Shown here piece after piece: positions 16,318 to 23,938 of a DNA stretch of 33,547 nt (position 1 is the stretch's first letter; every line of letters starts with the position of its first letter). The stretch is from positions 81,544 to 115,090 of the forward strand of contig VBGT01000026.1 of NCBI GenBank assembly GCA_005889475.1. Direction: 5' to 3'. Source of the DNA: Chloroflexota bacterium (GTDB taxonomy: Bacteria > Chloroflexota > Limnocylindria > Limnocylindrales > CSP1-4). A program made the translations under genes and the position numbers. The notes beneath the pieces are model-generated. The model was given only the letters and a program-made list of their open reading frames with translations, was not told where the DNA came from and searched no databases.

Positions 16318-16929
16318 ATGCACGACCGATGGGTGCGGCCGGTCACGCTCGCGGGCTCGATCGTGCGGCTGGAGCCGCTCGCCGAGGCCCACCTCGACGG
16401 CCTCGCCGAGGTCGCGTTCGACCCATCGATCTGGCGCTGGACGCTCGCCCGGCCGACTGACGTCGAGGGCCTGCGCGCCTGGATGGACGCGGCGCTCGCG
16501 AATGCCGCCGCTGGTTCCGAGATGCCGTTCGCGACGGTCGACGTCGCGAGCGGGCGGCCGATCGGCAGCACCCGGTTCATGTCGATCGTGCCCGAGCACC
16601 GGCGGCTGGAGGTCGGCTGGACGTGGGTCGCGCCGGCGTGGCAGCGACGAGGGGCGAACCAGGAGGCGAAGTACCTCCAGCTCCGGCACGCCTTCGAAGA
16701 TCTCGGCGCGAACCGGGTCGAGTTCAAGACCGATTCGCGCAACGAGAAGGCGAACCCGGCGTTGCTCGCGATCGGTGCCACGTTCGAGGGCACGTTCCGC
16801 AACCACATGGTCATGCCCGACGGGCTGCTGCGGCACTCGAACTACTACAGTGTCATCGCGGAGGAGTGGCCGGACCGGAGGGCCAGGCTCGAAGCGCGAA
16901 TCGCCGCGATCCTGGAGGGGCGTCCGTGA
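16318..16929 (+). CDS. GNAT-family N-acetyltransferase (RimJ/RimL-like)
   Basis: 203 residues. The fold is recognisable from [19 protein letters not shown] near the N-terminus, the strand [23 protein letters not shown] (acetyl-CoA pyrophosphate loop region, residues ~98-120) and [49 protein letters not shown] near the C-terminus. The last is the signature of RimJ/RimL-type acetyltransferases acting on protein N-termini or small amines. The usual Q-R-R-G-x-G/A loop is present as QRRGAN. The substrate is unknown. ATG 16318 follows a TAGGAT box by 6 nt and the preceding kinase operon is divergent. The stop overlaps the racemase start (GTGA), so the two are co-expressed. Confidence 0.9.
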   Translation: MHDRWVRPVTLAGSIVRLEPLAEAHLDGLAEVAFDPSIWRWTLARPTDVEGLRAWMDAALANAAAGSEMPFATVDVASGRPIGSTRFMSIVPEHRRLEVGWTWVAPAWQRRGANQEAKYLQLRHAFEDLGANRVEFKTDSRNEKANPALLAIGATFEGTFRNHMVMPDGLLRHSNYYSVIAEEWPDRRARLEARIAAILEGRP

Positions 16930-17963
16930 GTCCGGAGCGGCAGGCGGCGACCGGCATCGGGCCAATCGAGACGGTCGACTACCACACCGCCGGCGAGCCG
17001 TTCCGGATCGTCACCGGGGGCGTGCCCGAGATCCCGGGAGACACCGTGCTCGAGCGGCGTCGGTATGCCCGCGACCACCTGGACGCCGTGCGCCGGCTGC
17101 TGATCGACGAGCCGCGCGGCCACGCCGACATGTACGGCGCGCACGTCGTGCCGCCGAACGACGCCGGCGCCGACCTCGGCGTGATCTTCTTCCACAACGA
17201 GGGCTACTCGACCGCGTGCGGTCACGGCACGATCGCACTGATCACGTGGGCGATCGAGGCCGGGCGGATCGAGGCGCGCGAGCCGGTCACCGAGGTCGGG
17301 CTCGACGTGCCGTCGGGCCGCCTGGCGTGTCGCGCCCAGGTGGCGGACGGCAAGGTCGAGAGCGTCGAGTTCACGAACGTGCCGGCCTACGTCGAGGCGA
17401 CCGATCTCGAGCTTCCGACCTCTCGGGGACCGGTGCACCTCGATGTCGCCTTCGGCGGTGCGTTCTATGGCTCGCTCGAGGCGCGCAGGGTCGGGCTGGA
17501 CGTCTCGCCTGTCAGCCTGCCCGCACTGATCGCGCTCGAGCGCGAGCTGCGCCGAGAGCTCGACGAGGCCCTGGGTCCGACGCACCCCGACGAGCCCGAG
17601 CTGCGCGGAACGTACGGGATCATCTACTGGCAGACCGAGACGGCAGAGGACGGCGTCGAGCTGGTCCAGCGAAACGTCACCGTGTTCGCGGACGGCGAGG
17701 TCGATCGCTCGCCCTGTGGCAGCGGGACATCCGCGCGCCTCGCCCTTCTGGACGCCTCGGGGGAGCTGCCGCGCGGCCGGGTCCTCCGGCACCGCTCCAT
17801 CGTCGACTCGGTCTTCCACGGCAGGGTGATCGGCGACGGCCCCCCCGTCGGCGGCCGACCGTCGGTCATGACCACTGTCTCAGGCTCCGCCTATCGAACC
17901 GGTACGCACACGTTCGAGCTCGACCCGCGCGACAACCTCGGCACGGGCTTCCTCCTGCGCTGA
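16926..17963 (+). CDS. Proline racemase/hydroxyproline epimerase family enzyme
   Basis: 345 residues from GTG at 16926, which overlaps the GNAT stop by 4 nt and gives the family start [18 protein letters not shown]. Both catalytic cysteines are present: Cys98 in [11 protein letters not shown] and Cys264 in [11 protein letters not shown]. The PLP-independent racemases and epimerases use two Cys as opposing acid and base. Family members in which one is replaced by Ser/Thr are dehydratases, so this should be a racemase or epimerase. Other family signatures are [28 protein letters not shown] and a C-terminal GTGFLLR. Proline versus 4-hydroxyproline specificity cannot be assigned from the neighbours, which include no hydroxyproline catabolic genes. 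Confidence 0.92.
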   Translation: MSPERQAATGIGPIETVDYHTAGEPFRIVTGGVPEIPGDTVLERRRYARDHLDAVRRLLIDEPRGHADMYGAHVVPPNDAGADLGVIFFHNEGYSTACGHGTIALITWAIEAGRIEAREPVTEVGLDVPSGRLACRAQVADGKVESVEFTNVPAYVEATDLELPTSRGPVHLDVAFGGAFYGSLEARRVGLDVSPVSLPALIALERELRRELDEALGPTHPDEPELRGTYGIIYWQTETAEDGVELVQRNVTVFADGEVDRSPCGSGTSARLALLDASGELPRGRVLRHRSIVDSVFHGRVIGDGPPVGGRPSVMTTVSGSAYRTGTHTFELDPRDNLGTGFLLR

Positions 17964-18020
17964 CGCTCTGCCATCATCCGTGCGCCGGAAGCCTCCCGGC
18001 CCTGCCCGAAGGGGGATGAC

Positions 18021-18446
18021 GTGATCGATCTGCTTGTCAGGATCCTCATCAACGCGATCGGCGTGTATGTGGCCGTGCTCGTGGTGCCCCAGATCTCTTT
18101 CCCTGCCGCCGACAACCTGCTCAAATTCCAGGGGAACTGGTGGCACGTCGTCGTGGTCGCGCTGATCCTCGCCGTGATCAACGCGTACGTGAAGCCGATC
18201 CTCAAGGCGCTGTCGTTCCCGATCACGCTCCTGACGCTCGGCCTGTTCTCGCTGGTGCTCAACGCGTTCCTGCTGCTCTTTGTCGCCTTCCTCGCCGATA
18301 AGGTGGGCATCAATTTCACGATCGGCGGCTTCCCGCCGAAATTCACCGCCGACGCGTTCGTCGGGGCGCTGCTCGGCTCGATCGTGATCAGCATCGTGTC
18401 GATCGTGCTCGGAATGCTCGATCGGGGACGACGCATCGTCGTCTGA
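18021..18446 (+). CDS. Four-helix membrane protein, phage holin family 4 type
   Basis: 141 residues with four hydrophobic segments: about 3-26 (LLVRILINAIGVYVAVLVV), 40-60 (WWHVVVVALILAVINAYV), 66-92 (LSFPITLLTLGLFSLVLNAFLLLFVA) and 114-135 (FVGALLGSIVISIVSIVLGML). The pattern NAYVKPILKALSFPITLLTLGLFSLVLNAFLL is the hallmark of the PF04020-type family (mycobacterial 4-TMS holin-like), which is chromosomal and widespread in non-phage contexts. Its role is unknown and no phage genes are nearby. GTG 18021 has a good ribosome-binding site (AAGGGGGAT) 4 nt before it, and it lies 57 bp after the racemase gene. Confidence 0.9.
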   Translation: MIDLLVRILINAIGVYVAVLVVPQISFPAADNLLKFQGNWWHVVVVALILAVINAYVKPILKALSFPITLLTLGLFSLVLNAFLLLFVAFLADKVGINFTIGGFPPKFTADAFVGALLGSIVISIVSIVLGMLDRGRRIVV

Positions 18447-18468
18447 TCCTTGACCGCCGCTGACCCAG

Positions 18469-19782
18469 GTGGTCTCGCCGGGCGACGAGGTCGAGGAGTC
18501 CGCGCCGGCCGACGCTGATGCCCTGCCCCGGCTCGCGCCGGCGCTGATCGCGGCGGCTCGCCGCTTCGGGACGCCCATCCAGATCACCGACGCGGTCGGC
18601 CTCGAGGGGGCGGCCGGCGCGGTTCGCGCGGCGTTCCCGGATCCGTGGCTGCGTGCCTTCTCGCTCAAGGCCAACGACGTCACGGCGATCGTCGGTCGCC
18701 TGGCCGGGCTGGGCTTCGATGCGAACGTCGTGTCGCGGGGCGAGTGGGCGATTGCGCGGCGAGCGGGCCTGCCGAACGAGCGCATCACGCTGGAGGGCAT
18801 CGGCAAGACCGATGCCGAGCTCCGGGCGGCGCTGCGCTTCGCGGCGGAGGGCGTACCGCTGCGCTGGCTCGCCATCGAGTCGCTGGATGAGGCGCGAGCG
18901 CTCGTCCGCCTCGCCCGGCGCTCGGGCTTGGCGCGGCTCCGCGGCGAGGCCGAGCTCGACGTCCTGTTCCGGCTCAATCCCGAGGTGGCGCCCGAAACGC
19001 TTCGCCAGCTGGCGGTGGGGGCAGCGGGCTCCAAGTTCGGGATGACCGCCGACGATCTGTCCGAGGCGGTCGAGGTGGTGGCGGCGTGGCCGGGGCTGGT
19101 ACCGCGCGGCGTGCACCTCCACGTCGGCTCGCAGCTGCGTGCGGTCGATGCCTGGCGTGACGCGGTGCGCCGAGGGCTCGCGGTCCTCGCGCTGCTCGGC
19201 GGGACGCGGCCGCGCTTCGACACGCTCGACGTTGGCGGTGGCTTCCCCGTCCTGCCCCTTGGCGACGCGGCGCCGGAGCCGGCACGATTCGCGCGGGAGC
19301 TGCCGGCGCTGCTCGACGCGATCCCGGCGGATCGCCGGCCGCGCCGCCTCGCGATCGAGCCCGGGCGCGCCCTGGTCGCGCGCGCCGGCTACCTCGTCGC
19401 GCGCGTGCTCCACGTCCGCGACCGGGGCGGTCGCCAGGTCGTCCTCGACACGGGCTTGACCGAGCTGATCAGGCCGGCCCTGTACGACGCGTGGCACGAG
19501 ATCACCGCCCTGACCTCGCTTGGCCGGCCGCTTGCCGACGACACGGGGTTGGAACCGGCACACGTCGAGGGGCCCATCTGCGAATCGACCGACCACCTGG
19601 GCGAGCACCAGCTGCCACCGCTGCGCCGCGGCGACCTGGTCGTGATCCGGGACGCGGGGGCCTATGCGGCGTCGCTATCGAGCAGCTACAACGGCCGGCC
19701 TCGACCGCCCCAGGTCATCGTCGAGCGCGATGGTTCGCTGCGCCTCGCGAGACGCCGGGGAAGCCTCACCGCGCTCGGCTGA
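18469..19782 (+). CDS. Diaminopimelate decarboxylase-like PLP enzyme
   Basis: 437 residues of the fold-III (alanine racemase-like) PLP decarboxylases. Seen: FSLKANDV with the PLP lysine at Lys67; GSKFGM; HLHVGSQ; DVGGGFPVLP; EPGRALVARAG; GPICESTDHLGE, with the Cys that reaches the active site of the partner subunit; and AGAYAASLSSSYNGRPRPPQV at the C-terminus. This motif set is that of LysA, which makes lysine from meso-diaminopimelate. Biosynthetic-arginine or carboxynorspermidine decarboxylases are alternatives, but the CESTD and AYxxSxSSxYN blocks favour LysA. GTG 18469 is 22 bp after the holin-like gene. No other lysine-pathway gene is present, so a non-canonical role cannot be excluded. 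Confidence 0.85.
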   Translation: MVSPGDEVEESAPADADALPRLAPALIAAARRFGTPIQITDAVGLEGAAGAVRAAFPDPWLRAFSLKANDVTAIVGRLAGLGFDANVVSRGEWAIARRAGLPNERITLEGIGKTDAELRAALRFAAEGVPLRWLAIESLDEARALVRLARRSGLARLRGEAELDVLFRLNPEVAPETLRQLAVGAAGSKFGMTADDLSEAVEVVAAWPGLVPRGVHLHVGSQLRAVDAWRDAVRRGLAVLALLGGTRPRFDTLDVGGGFPVLPLGDAAPEPARFARELPALLDAIPADRRPRRLAIEPGRALVARAGYLVARVLHVRDRGGRQVVLDTGLTELIRPALYDAWHEITALTSLGRPLADDTGLEPAHVEGPICESTDHLGEHQLPPLRRGDLVVIRDAGAYAASLSSSYNGRPRPPQVIVERDGSLRLARRRGSLTALG

Positions 19783-19827
19783 GGAGAATCCACTCGAGCC
19801 GCGCCATAAGGCTGGGCGGACCTCGCC

Positions 19828-19833
19828 TACTAT
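19828..19833 (+). promoter_or_regulatory. -10 box of a leaderless NTF2-like gene
   Basis: TACTAT ends 7 nt before the ATG at 19841, which places the likely transcription start at the start codon. No Shine-Dalgarno sequence lies between. Confidence 0.45.
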
Positions 19834-19840
19834 TCGGGCA

Positions 19841-20170
19841 ATGGGTGCCGTCGACACGATGGAAGACTTCTTCGAGAAGCTCAACGATGGCGATCGCGCG
19901 GCCGCGGTCGCGCTCATGGACGAGCGCGTCGAGATGCGCGTCCACGTCGGCGACAACGCGCGGACGCTTCGTGGCGTCGAGCAGGTCGGCGGCTGGTTCC
20001 TGCGCGCGGAGCCCGGCCTGAAGATGATCCCGGGTGAAGTGCGCGACCTCGGCATCACTTACCAGGCCGACGTGCTGAGCGTCCGGCCGGGTGCGCCCAG
20101 CCAGCACCTCGACGCCTCGTTCCGGGTCGAAGCCGGCAAGATCACGAGCATCAACCTGACACCTCGCTAG
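19841..20170 (+). CDS. NTF2-like/SnoaL-type small protein
   Basis: 109 residues, starting at ATG 19841 (the frame is open upstream, but a TACTAT box 7 nt before this ATG supports it). The N-terminus MGAVDTMEDFFEKLNDGDRAAAVALMDERVEMRV is the helix-then-strand opening of NTF2-like/SnoaL proteins. LRGVEQVGGWFLRAEPG and the closing strands SFRVEAGKITSINLTPR complete the cone-shaped fold. Members bind small hydrophobic ligands or act as isomerases or hydrolases. No catalytic set can be assigned here. It converges on the LysM gene with two hairpins between. Confidence 0.75.
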   Translation: MGAVDTMEDFFEKLNDGDRAAAVALMDERVEMRVHVGDNARTLRGVEQVGGWFLRAEPGLKMIPGEVRDLGITYQADVLSVRPGAPSQHLDASFRVEAGKITSINLTPR

Positions 20171-20178
20171 TCGAGGTG
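20160..20178. terminator. Terminator hairpin 1 between convergent genes
   Basis: CACCTCG and CGAGGTG pair perfectly around the loop CTAGT. The stop codon TAG (20168-20170) lies within the loop, so the hairpin begins inside the NTF2-like coding sequence. Confidence 0.65.
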
Positions 20179-20180
20179 GT

Positions 20181-20199
20181 GACGCCCGGTCAGGGCGTC
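20181..20199. terminator. Terminator hairpin 2 between convergent genes
   Basis: GACGCCC and GGGCGTC pair perfectly around the loop GGTCA, 2 bp after the first hairpin and 2 bp before the LysM stop codon. Together the two stem-loops probably stop transcription from both sides. Confidence 0.65.
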
Positions 20200-20201
20200 C
20201 C

Positions 20202-21320
20202 TCAGCTCGCGGCCGGGACTTCGCTCGCGGCGGGCAGCGCGCTCGGGACCGGCACCGGGATGATCACCTGGTCGCCGATCTTGAGCCGATCCGGGTTCGG
20301 GATGTTCTCGGCGTTGGCGGCGATCAAGTCCGCGAGCGCCACGCCGAACTTCTTGGCGATGCTCGACATGGTGTCGCCCGACCGGACGACGTAGACCTGC
20401 GGCGTCGGCGCGGGCACGGCTGTCGGGGCGAGGCTCGCCCCGACCGATGGCCCGACCGACGGGGTCGGGCTGGCCACCGCGGATGGGCTCCCGAAGCCGA
20501 GCAGGCCGGGCAGCGCGAAGAGGACGGCCGCTGCGAGGGCCAGCGCGACGATGGCAACGAGCAGCGGCGGAAGGGATAGCTCGGGCAGGCGTCGCGACCG
20601 AAGCGTCGGATACACCTCCAGCGCGCGCGGGCGCTCCCACTCGGGCGCGTTCGGGTCGCGGCGGCGCTCGCGGTGCGGGGACGACGCCTCATGCGCCTCG
20701 CCCTCGCCCCCGAACGCGGCCGCGTACACCGAGTCTCGCGCCCGCATCCCGTCCGGCCTGGGCGGCTCGGCCACCGCACCTGCGGGCTCGTCCGAGACCG
20801 GCTCGCCTGCCCCCGGTTCGAGGTCGGACCCGGCGACTGCCGCGCCGGCGACGCCGCTCGCCATTCGATCTGCGTAGCTGCCGGACAGGCCGCGCCCCTG
20901 GAGTGGAATCTCGTCCCCGCCCCGGTCGTCGCCGTCCTCGCCCCATTCGCCAGGGCCGCCAGGCCCACCGCCACCGCCGCGCGCCATCCATGGCGGCGGC
21001 GCGGACCAATTCCGCGGCGGGTTGCGCTGCGGCTGGCCGGCGGCGATCTCGTCGGCGGGCGGCTCGGGCGGTCGCGGCCCGTCCGCGCGCGAGTGCGCCG
21101 CCTCCCGCCGGGCCCAGTCCTGGAACGTCGGGCACACGGGGAAGGCCGAGGAGAGGCAATACGCTTCCTGGTGGGCGAGCGCGCGCGGCGCCGGGTGCGC
21201 CTCGGCATAGCAGCGATGCCGATGGTCGGGGCTGGCAGCCCGCTCGTCGCGATCGTCCTCGAAGGCCACGAAGGGGCAGGCGGGCGCACCCTCGACGATC
21301 GGGAGCCCTCGCTCGGTCAT
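20202..21320 (-). CDS. LysM membrane protein with cytoplasmic four-Cys region
   Basis: 372 residues. The N-terminal 66 residues contain Cys15, Cys37, Cys55 and Cys63 in CPFVAFEDDRDER, HRHRCYAEAHPAPRALAHQ, AYCLSSAF and VCPTF. A long disordered Pro/Gly/Glu-rich stretch follows (~70-255), then a membrane helix (LPPLLVAIVALALAAAVLFALPGLL, about 262-287), a Ser/Pro/Thr linker and one LysM domain (YVVRSGDTMSSIAKKFGVALADLIAANAENIPNPDRLKIGDQVIIP). With one helix and no signal peptide, the Cys region is probably cytoplasmic and the LysM outside on peptidoglycan. I recall similar Cys plus LysM proteins from Chloroflexota. The four Cys could hold zinc or an Fe-S cluster. TATCAT 7 nt upstream indicates its own leaderless promoter behind udgX. 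Confidence 0.88.
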   Translation of the reverse strand: MTERGLPIVEGAPACPFVAFEDDRDERAASPDHRHRCYAEAHPAPRALAHQEAYCLSSAFPVCPTFQDWARREAAHSRADGPRPPEPPADEIAAGQPQRNPPRNWSAPPPWMARGGGGGPGGPGEWGEDGDDRGGDEIPLQGRGLSGSYADRMASGVAGAAVAGSDLEPGAGEPVSDEPAGAVAEPPRPDGMRARDSVYAAAFGGEGEAHEASSPHRERRRDPNAPEWERPRALEVYPTLRSRRLPELSLPPLLVAIVALALAAAVLFALPGLLGFGSPSAVASPTPSVGPSVGASLAPTAVPAPTPQVYVVRSGDTMSSIAKKFGVALADLIAANAENIPNPDRLKIGDQVIIPVPVPSALPAASEVPAAS

Positions 21321-21327
21321 CGCGGCG

Positions 21328-21333
21328 ATGATA
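21328..21333 (-). promoter_or_regulatory. -10 box of a leaderless LysM gene
   Basis: On the minus strand TATCAT (21333-21328) is followed after 7 nt by the ATG at 21320. The box is identical to that before glgP. It suggests that the LysM gene can be transcribed apart from the upstream udgX. Confidence 0.45.
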
Positions 21334-21356
21334 GCCGCGGGGGTGCGTCCGAGCCG

Positions 21357-22034
21357 CTATTCGAGCGACAGTGCCCGTCGATCCAGCCACCGCTGGACGA
21401 CCCGGAGGTCGCGCACGAAAGCGCCGAACGCCGCGTCGCGGTCTTCGCCCGCGCGCAGGATCGACGACGGATGGACGGTCGTGAGCACCAGGGGTGCTTG
21501 AGCCAGGTCGAGCGCCTGCCCCCGATCGCGCAGCACCGACAGCTCCGGACCGCCCAACGCGTTCAAGGCCGTCGCGCCGAGGAGCACGAGGGCCTCGGGG
21601 CGGACGAGCTCGAGCTCGGTCTGAACCCACGGCAGGCACGCGCCAACCTCGGTTCGGTTCGGTCGCTCGTGGAGCCGGCGCTTGCCCGAAGGCCGCCACT
21701 TGAAGTGCTTCACGACGTTCGTCACGAACGCCTGCTCGCGGTCGATGCCCGCCTCCTCCAGGGCCCGTGCCAGGACACCACCCGCGGGACCCACGAACGG
21801 CTCGCCCTCGACGTCCTCGCGATCGCCGGGCTGCTCGCCGACCAGCATCAGCCGCGCCGGCACCGGCCCCTTCCCGAACACGGTCTGGGTCGCGCGCGCC
21901 CACAGGTCGCAGGCACGACAGCCGGCCGCGGCGGCTCGCACCTCGTCGAGCTCCGCGCTGCCCGAGCGAGCCGCGACCAGGGCCGCCGTCGGGCGATCCT
22001 CCGGCGGCGCTGCGGCGAGCGTCGCGGGCCGCAT
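21357..22034 (-). CDS. udgX: UdgX-type uracil-DNA glycosylase
   Basis: 225 residues. Motif A reads GEQPGDREDVEGEPFVGPAG (residues 66-85) and motif B VHPSSILR near the C-terminus, both as in UdgX. The diagnostic R-loop GKRRLHERP is present (KRRIH in Mycobacterium smegmatis UdgX). Its histidine, His122 here, is the residue shown in that protein to attack the abasic sugar and leave a stable covalent protein-DNA adduct. Cys39, Cys42 and Cys133 are Fe-S cluster ligands of the family-4 pattern. The family-4 fourth Cys position is His110 (VKHFKW), so the cluster may have 3 Cys plus 1 His (inference). It acts on uracil in DNA. It starts 2 bp after the mannosyltransferase gene ends. Confidence 0.93.
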   Translation of the reverse strand: MRPATLAAAPPEDRPTAALVAARSGSAELDEVRAAAAGCRACDLWARATQTVFGKGPVPARLMLVGEQPGDREDVEGEPFVGPAGGVLARALEEAGIDREQAFVTNVVKHFKWRPSGKRRLHERPNRTEVGACLPWVQTELELVRPEALVLLGATALNALGGPELSVLRDRGQALDLAQAPLVLTTVHPSSILRAGEDRDAAFGAFVRDLRVVQRWLDRRALSLE

Positions 22035-22036
22035 GG

Positions 22037-23359
22037 CTAGCTGGTCGGGTTCCTCGACGACCGTGAGCCGCGGGTGCGCGGCACGGCATGAATGGCGCTG
22101 GCCATCCCTGTCGTCGCCGGGCTCGGGGCCGGGCGCAGCGGCACGGTCGGCGCTGGGCTGAGGGCCGGGCGCAGCGGCACGGTCGGCGCCGGGCTGGGGG
22201 CCGGGCGCAGCGGTACGGTCGGCGCGCCCACTTGTCGCAGCCGCAGGCCGAGCTGGGGCACCTCACCGTAGGCGCGCATCAGCTCCGGCAGCATCATCCG
22301 CAGCCAGTCGTCGACCCGCCAGCACAACACGGGCGCGACCGCGGCGACATACACGTACGAGCCGAAGTAGCCGCCGAACTGGGCGATCATGAACGCCGCC
22401 GTACCGACGACGATCACGCCGTCGATCGATCGGACCCGCATCCCACCCAACACGGCGACGGCGCCGCTCAGGAAGTACCGAAGCGTCTCCAGCGCGCGGG
22501 GCGCCGAGCCGGGATCGATCGAGTCCCAGACCGAGGCCACGCTCCAGTACGCTGCCCGCAGGTGCGTCTGCTGGGCCATCGCCAGGCTCTTGACGTATTT
22601 CTCGGCGCCCCAGACGAAAAGGACCGGTGACCAGGCCACGAACGAGGCGGCGGCGAACGCGGCCACGACGGGCGCGCCGGCCCAGAGGGCGAGCGGCGGC
22701 AGCCAGGCCAGGGCATATGGCTTGAACGCCACTGCGACGGCGAGCGCCGCGGCACCAAGCATCGGACGCTTCGCGGCCAGCGCGAGCGCGACGAGGATCA
22801 GCAGGCCGGCGCTGGTGTCGTTGGAGCCGTCGACCGAGGCCAGCACGAGCGGCGGCGCGAGGGCGAAGACGACGAGACCAAGCGGCCGGCCCTGCGCCGC
22901 GCGCACGCCGAAGAAGCCCATCAGCGCCAGCGAGACGAGGCTCTCGATCTGGGTGGGGTCCCGGAAGATCGGGAAGTACCAGAGGAGGGCAACGGGCCCG
23001 TACGGGAACGACGCGCCGACTGGGCGCGACGCCGCGTAGCCGATGCCGTATGGATCGGCACCACGGAGGACGGTCCGGATCGCCGCCGTGGTGACATCGG
23101 CCACGTCCGAGGCTTCGGCGTTGCTCATCGCCCAGCGCAGGCCGACGCCGCACAGGATGATCGCGAAGACGGGGACCCAGCGCAGCTGCCAGCGGGCCGA
23201 CGCGGCGAGCGTGAGGCCGACGACGACGGCCACCCCGACGCCCCAGTTGTCCGGCCACATCGGCTGGAACCCGAGCACGAGCCCGATCGCCAGGGCGACG
23301 AGCCACGGTCCACTTCGCCCACGAGGCGGCATGTGGAGCACCCCGGCGACGCGGTTCAT
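22037..23359 (-). CDS. Multi-pass membrane glycosyltransferase (GT87/DUF2029-like)
   Basis: 440 residues from ATG 23359; the frame is open to a further ATG at 23437, but the 26 extra residues look non-conserved. About ten membrane helices begin with WLVALAIGLVLGFQ and WGVGVAVVVGLTLAA. The loop TVLRGADPYGIGYAASRPVGASFPYGPVALLWYFP resembles the first extracytoplasmic loop of polyprenol-phosphate-mannose-dependent mannosyltransferases (DPY, YPP/YGP motifs). Later helices contain AAKRPMLGAAALAVAVAFKPYALAWLPPL, also family-typical. Such GT-C enzymes add mannose to lipids or glycans on the outer face of the membrane. The C-terminal ~75 residues are hydrophilic, with three 12-residue repeats (see repeat). 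The donor and acceptor are unknown. Confidence 0.8.
   Translation of the reverse strand: MNRVAGVLHMPPRGRSGPWLVALAIGLVLGFQPMWPDNWGVGVAVVVGLTLAASARWQLRWVPVFAIILCGVGLRWAMSNAEASDVADVTTAAIRTVLRGADPYGIGYAASRPVGASFPYGPVALLWYFPIFRDPTQIESLVSLALMGFFGVRAAQGRPLGLVVFALAPPLVLASVDGSNDTSAGLLILVALALAAKRPMLGAAALAVAVAFKPYALAWLPPLALWAGAPVVAAFAAASFVAWSPVLFVWGAEKYVKSLAMAQQTHLRAAYWSVASVWDSIDPGSAPRALETLRYFLSGAVAVLGGMRVRSIDGVIVVGTAAFMIAQFGGYFGSYVYVAAVAPVLCWRVDDWLRMMLPELMRAYGEVPQLGLRLRQVGAPTVPLRPAPSPAPTVPLRPALSPAPTVPLRPAPSPATTGMASAIHAVPRTRGSRSSRNPTS
22113..22225 (-). repeat. 36-bp tandem repeat, about three copies
   Basis: GGGCGCAGCG recurs at 22131, 22167 and 22203, exactly 36 bp apart, with near-identical sequence between. 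In the mannosyltransferase frame each unit encodes the 12 residues APTVPLRPAPSP (Leu for Pro in the middle copy). It is a Pro-rich cytoplasmic or extracytoplasmic tail, likely variable in copy number between strains. Confidence 0.9.
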
Positions 23360-23377
23360 CACGCCATGCCCGATCGT

Positions 23378-23406
23378 TTGACAGTCTGAAGGCGCGTCTC
23401 GACACT
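23378..23406 (+). promoter_or_regulatory. Putative sodN promoter
   Basis: A perfect TTGACA (23378-23383) is followed after 17 nt by GACACT (23401-23406), a weak -10. It would give a 5' leader of about 50 nt ending in the AAGGAGAT ribosome-binding site before GTG 23465. Confidence 0.5.
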
Positions 23407-23464
23407 CCGGAGCACCAGATCCCAGCGCCCGACCCATCGGGCTTCAGCCCCGGAAGGAGATCCT

Positions 23465-23905
23465 GTGTTCCTGACCAACGCTGTCCTCCGATTGCTCGCC
23501 CCGCGCCTCAGCGTCCGCGCGCATTGCGACCTACCGTGCGGTGTTTACGATCCGGAGCAGGCAAGGATAGAAGCCGAGTCTTGCTACAAGATCATCGAGA
23601 AGTACGCGGCGAATAACGATCCTGCATATAGGACGCGCGCACTGGCGATCAAGGAGGAGCGCGCCGAGTTCGCCAAGCACCACCTCGACGTCCTGTGGCA
23701 CGACTACTTCAAGCCCGAGCACCTTGACAAGGTTCCGAACCTCCACGACCTCTTCTGGCAGACCACCAAGCAGGTCTCCAAGGTCAAGGCTTCGACCGAT
23801 CTGGCCGACGCCAAGCGCCTGCTCGAGCTGATCGACGAGGTCGATGCAGCCTGGAAGACTACCGGAGGACCCGAGAAGACGCGCGTGGCCGGTCGCCCTG
23901 CCTGA
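23465..23905 (+). CDS. sodN: Nickel superoxide dismutase precursor
   Basis: 146 residues. After a 19-residue leader comes HCDLPCGVYDP, the nickel hook of SodN. His20 (the N-terminal residue of the mature protein), Cys21 and Cys25 supply all nickel ligands, and Asp22/Tyr28 are the conserved second-shell residues. The rest is a four-helix bundle (ARIEAESCYKIIEKYAA, FAKHHLDVLWHDYFKPEHLDKVPNLHDLFW). It dismutates superoxide to oxygen and peroxide and is inactive until the leader is removed. GTG 23465 is supported by AAGGAGAT just upstream. The protease gene sodX follows 33 bp later. In Streptomyces sodN is controlled by nickel through Nur, but no Nur box is evident here. Confidence 0.96.
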   Translation: MFLTNAVLRLLAPRLSVRAHCDLPCGVYDPEQARIEAESCYKIIEKYAANNDPAYRTRALAIKEERAEFAKHHLDVLWHDYFKPEHLDKVPNLHDLFWQTTKQVSKVKASTDLADAKRLLELIDEVDAAWKTTGGPEKTRVAGRPA

Positions 23906-23938
23906 TGTAGGTACGCGCGGCCGCTCCGGCGCCGTGCA

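Noticed and set aside
16240-16965. N-terminal extension of the kinase to the far end of the open frame
   Set aside because: It would be antisense to the GNAT gene, has no domain, and lies upstream of the likely TATGCT promoter.
18021-18446. Prophage remnant, because of the holin-family match
   Set aside because: This holin-like family is commonly chromosomal, and no lysin, tail, capsid or integrase genes are nearby.
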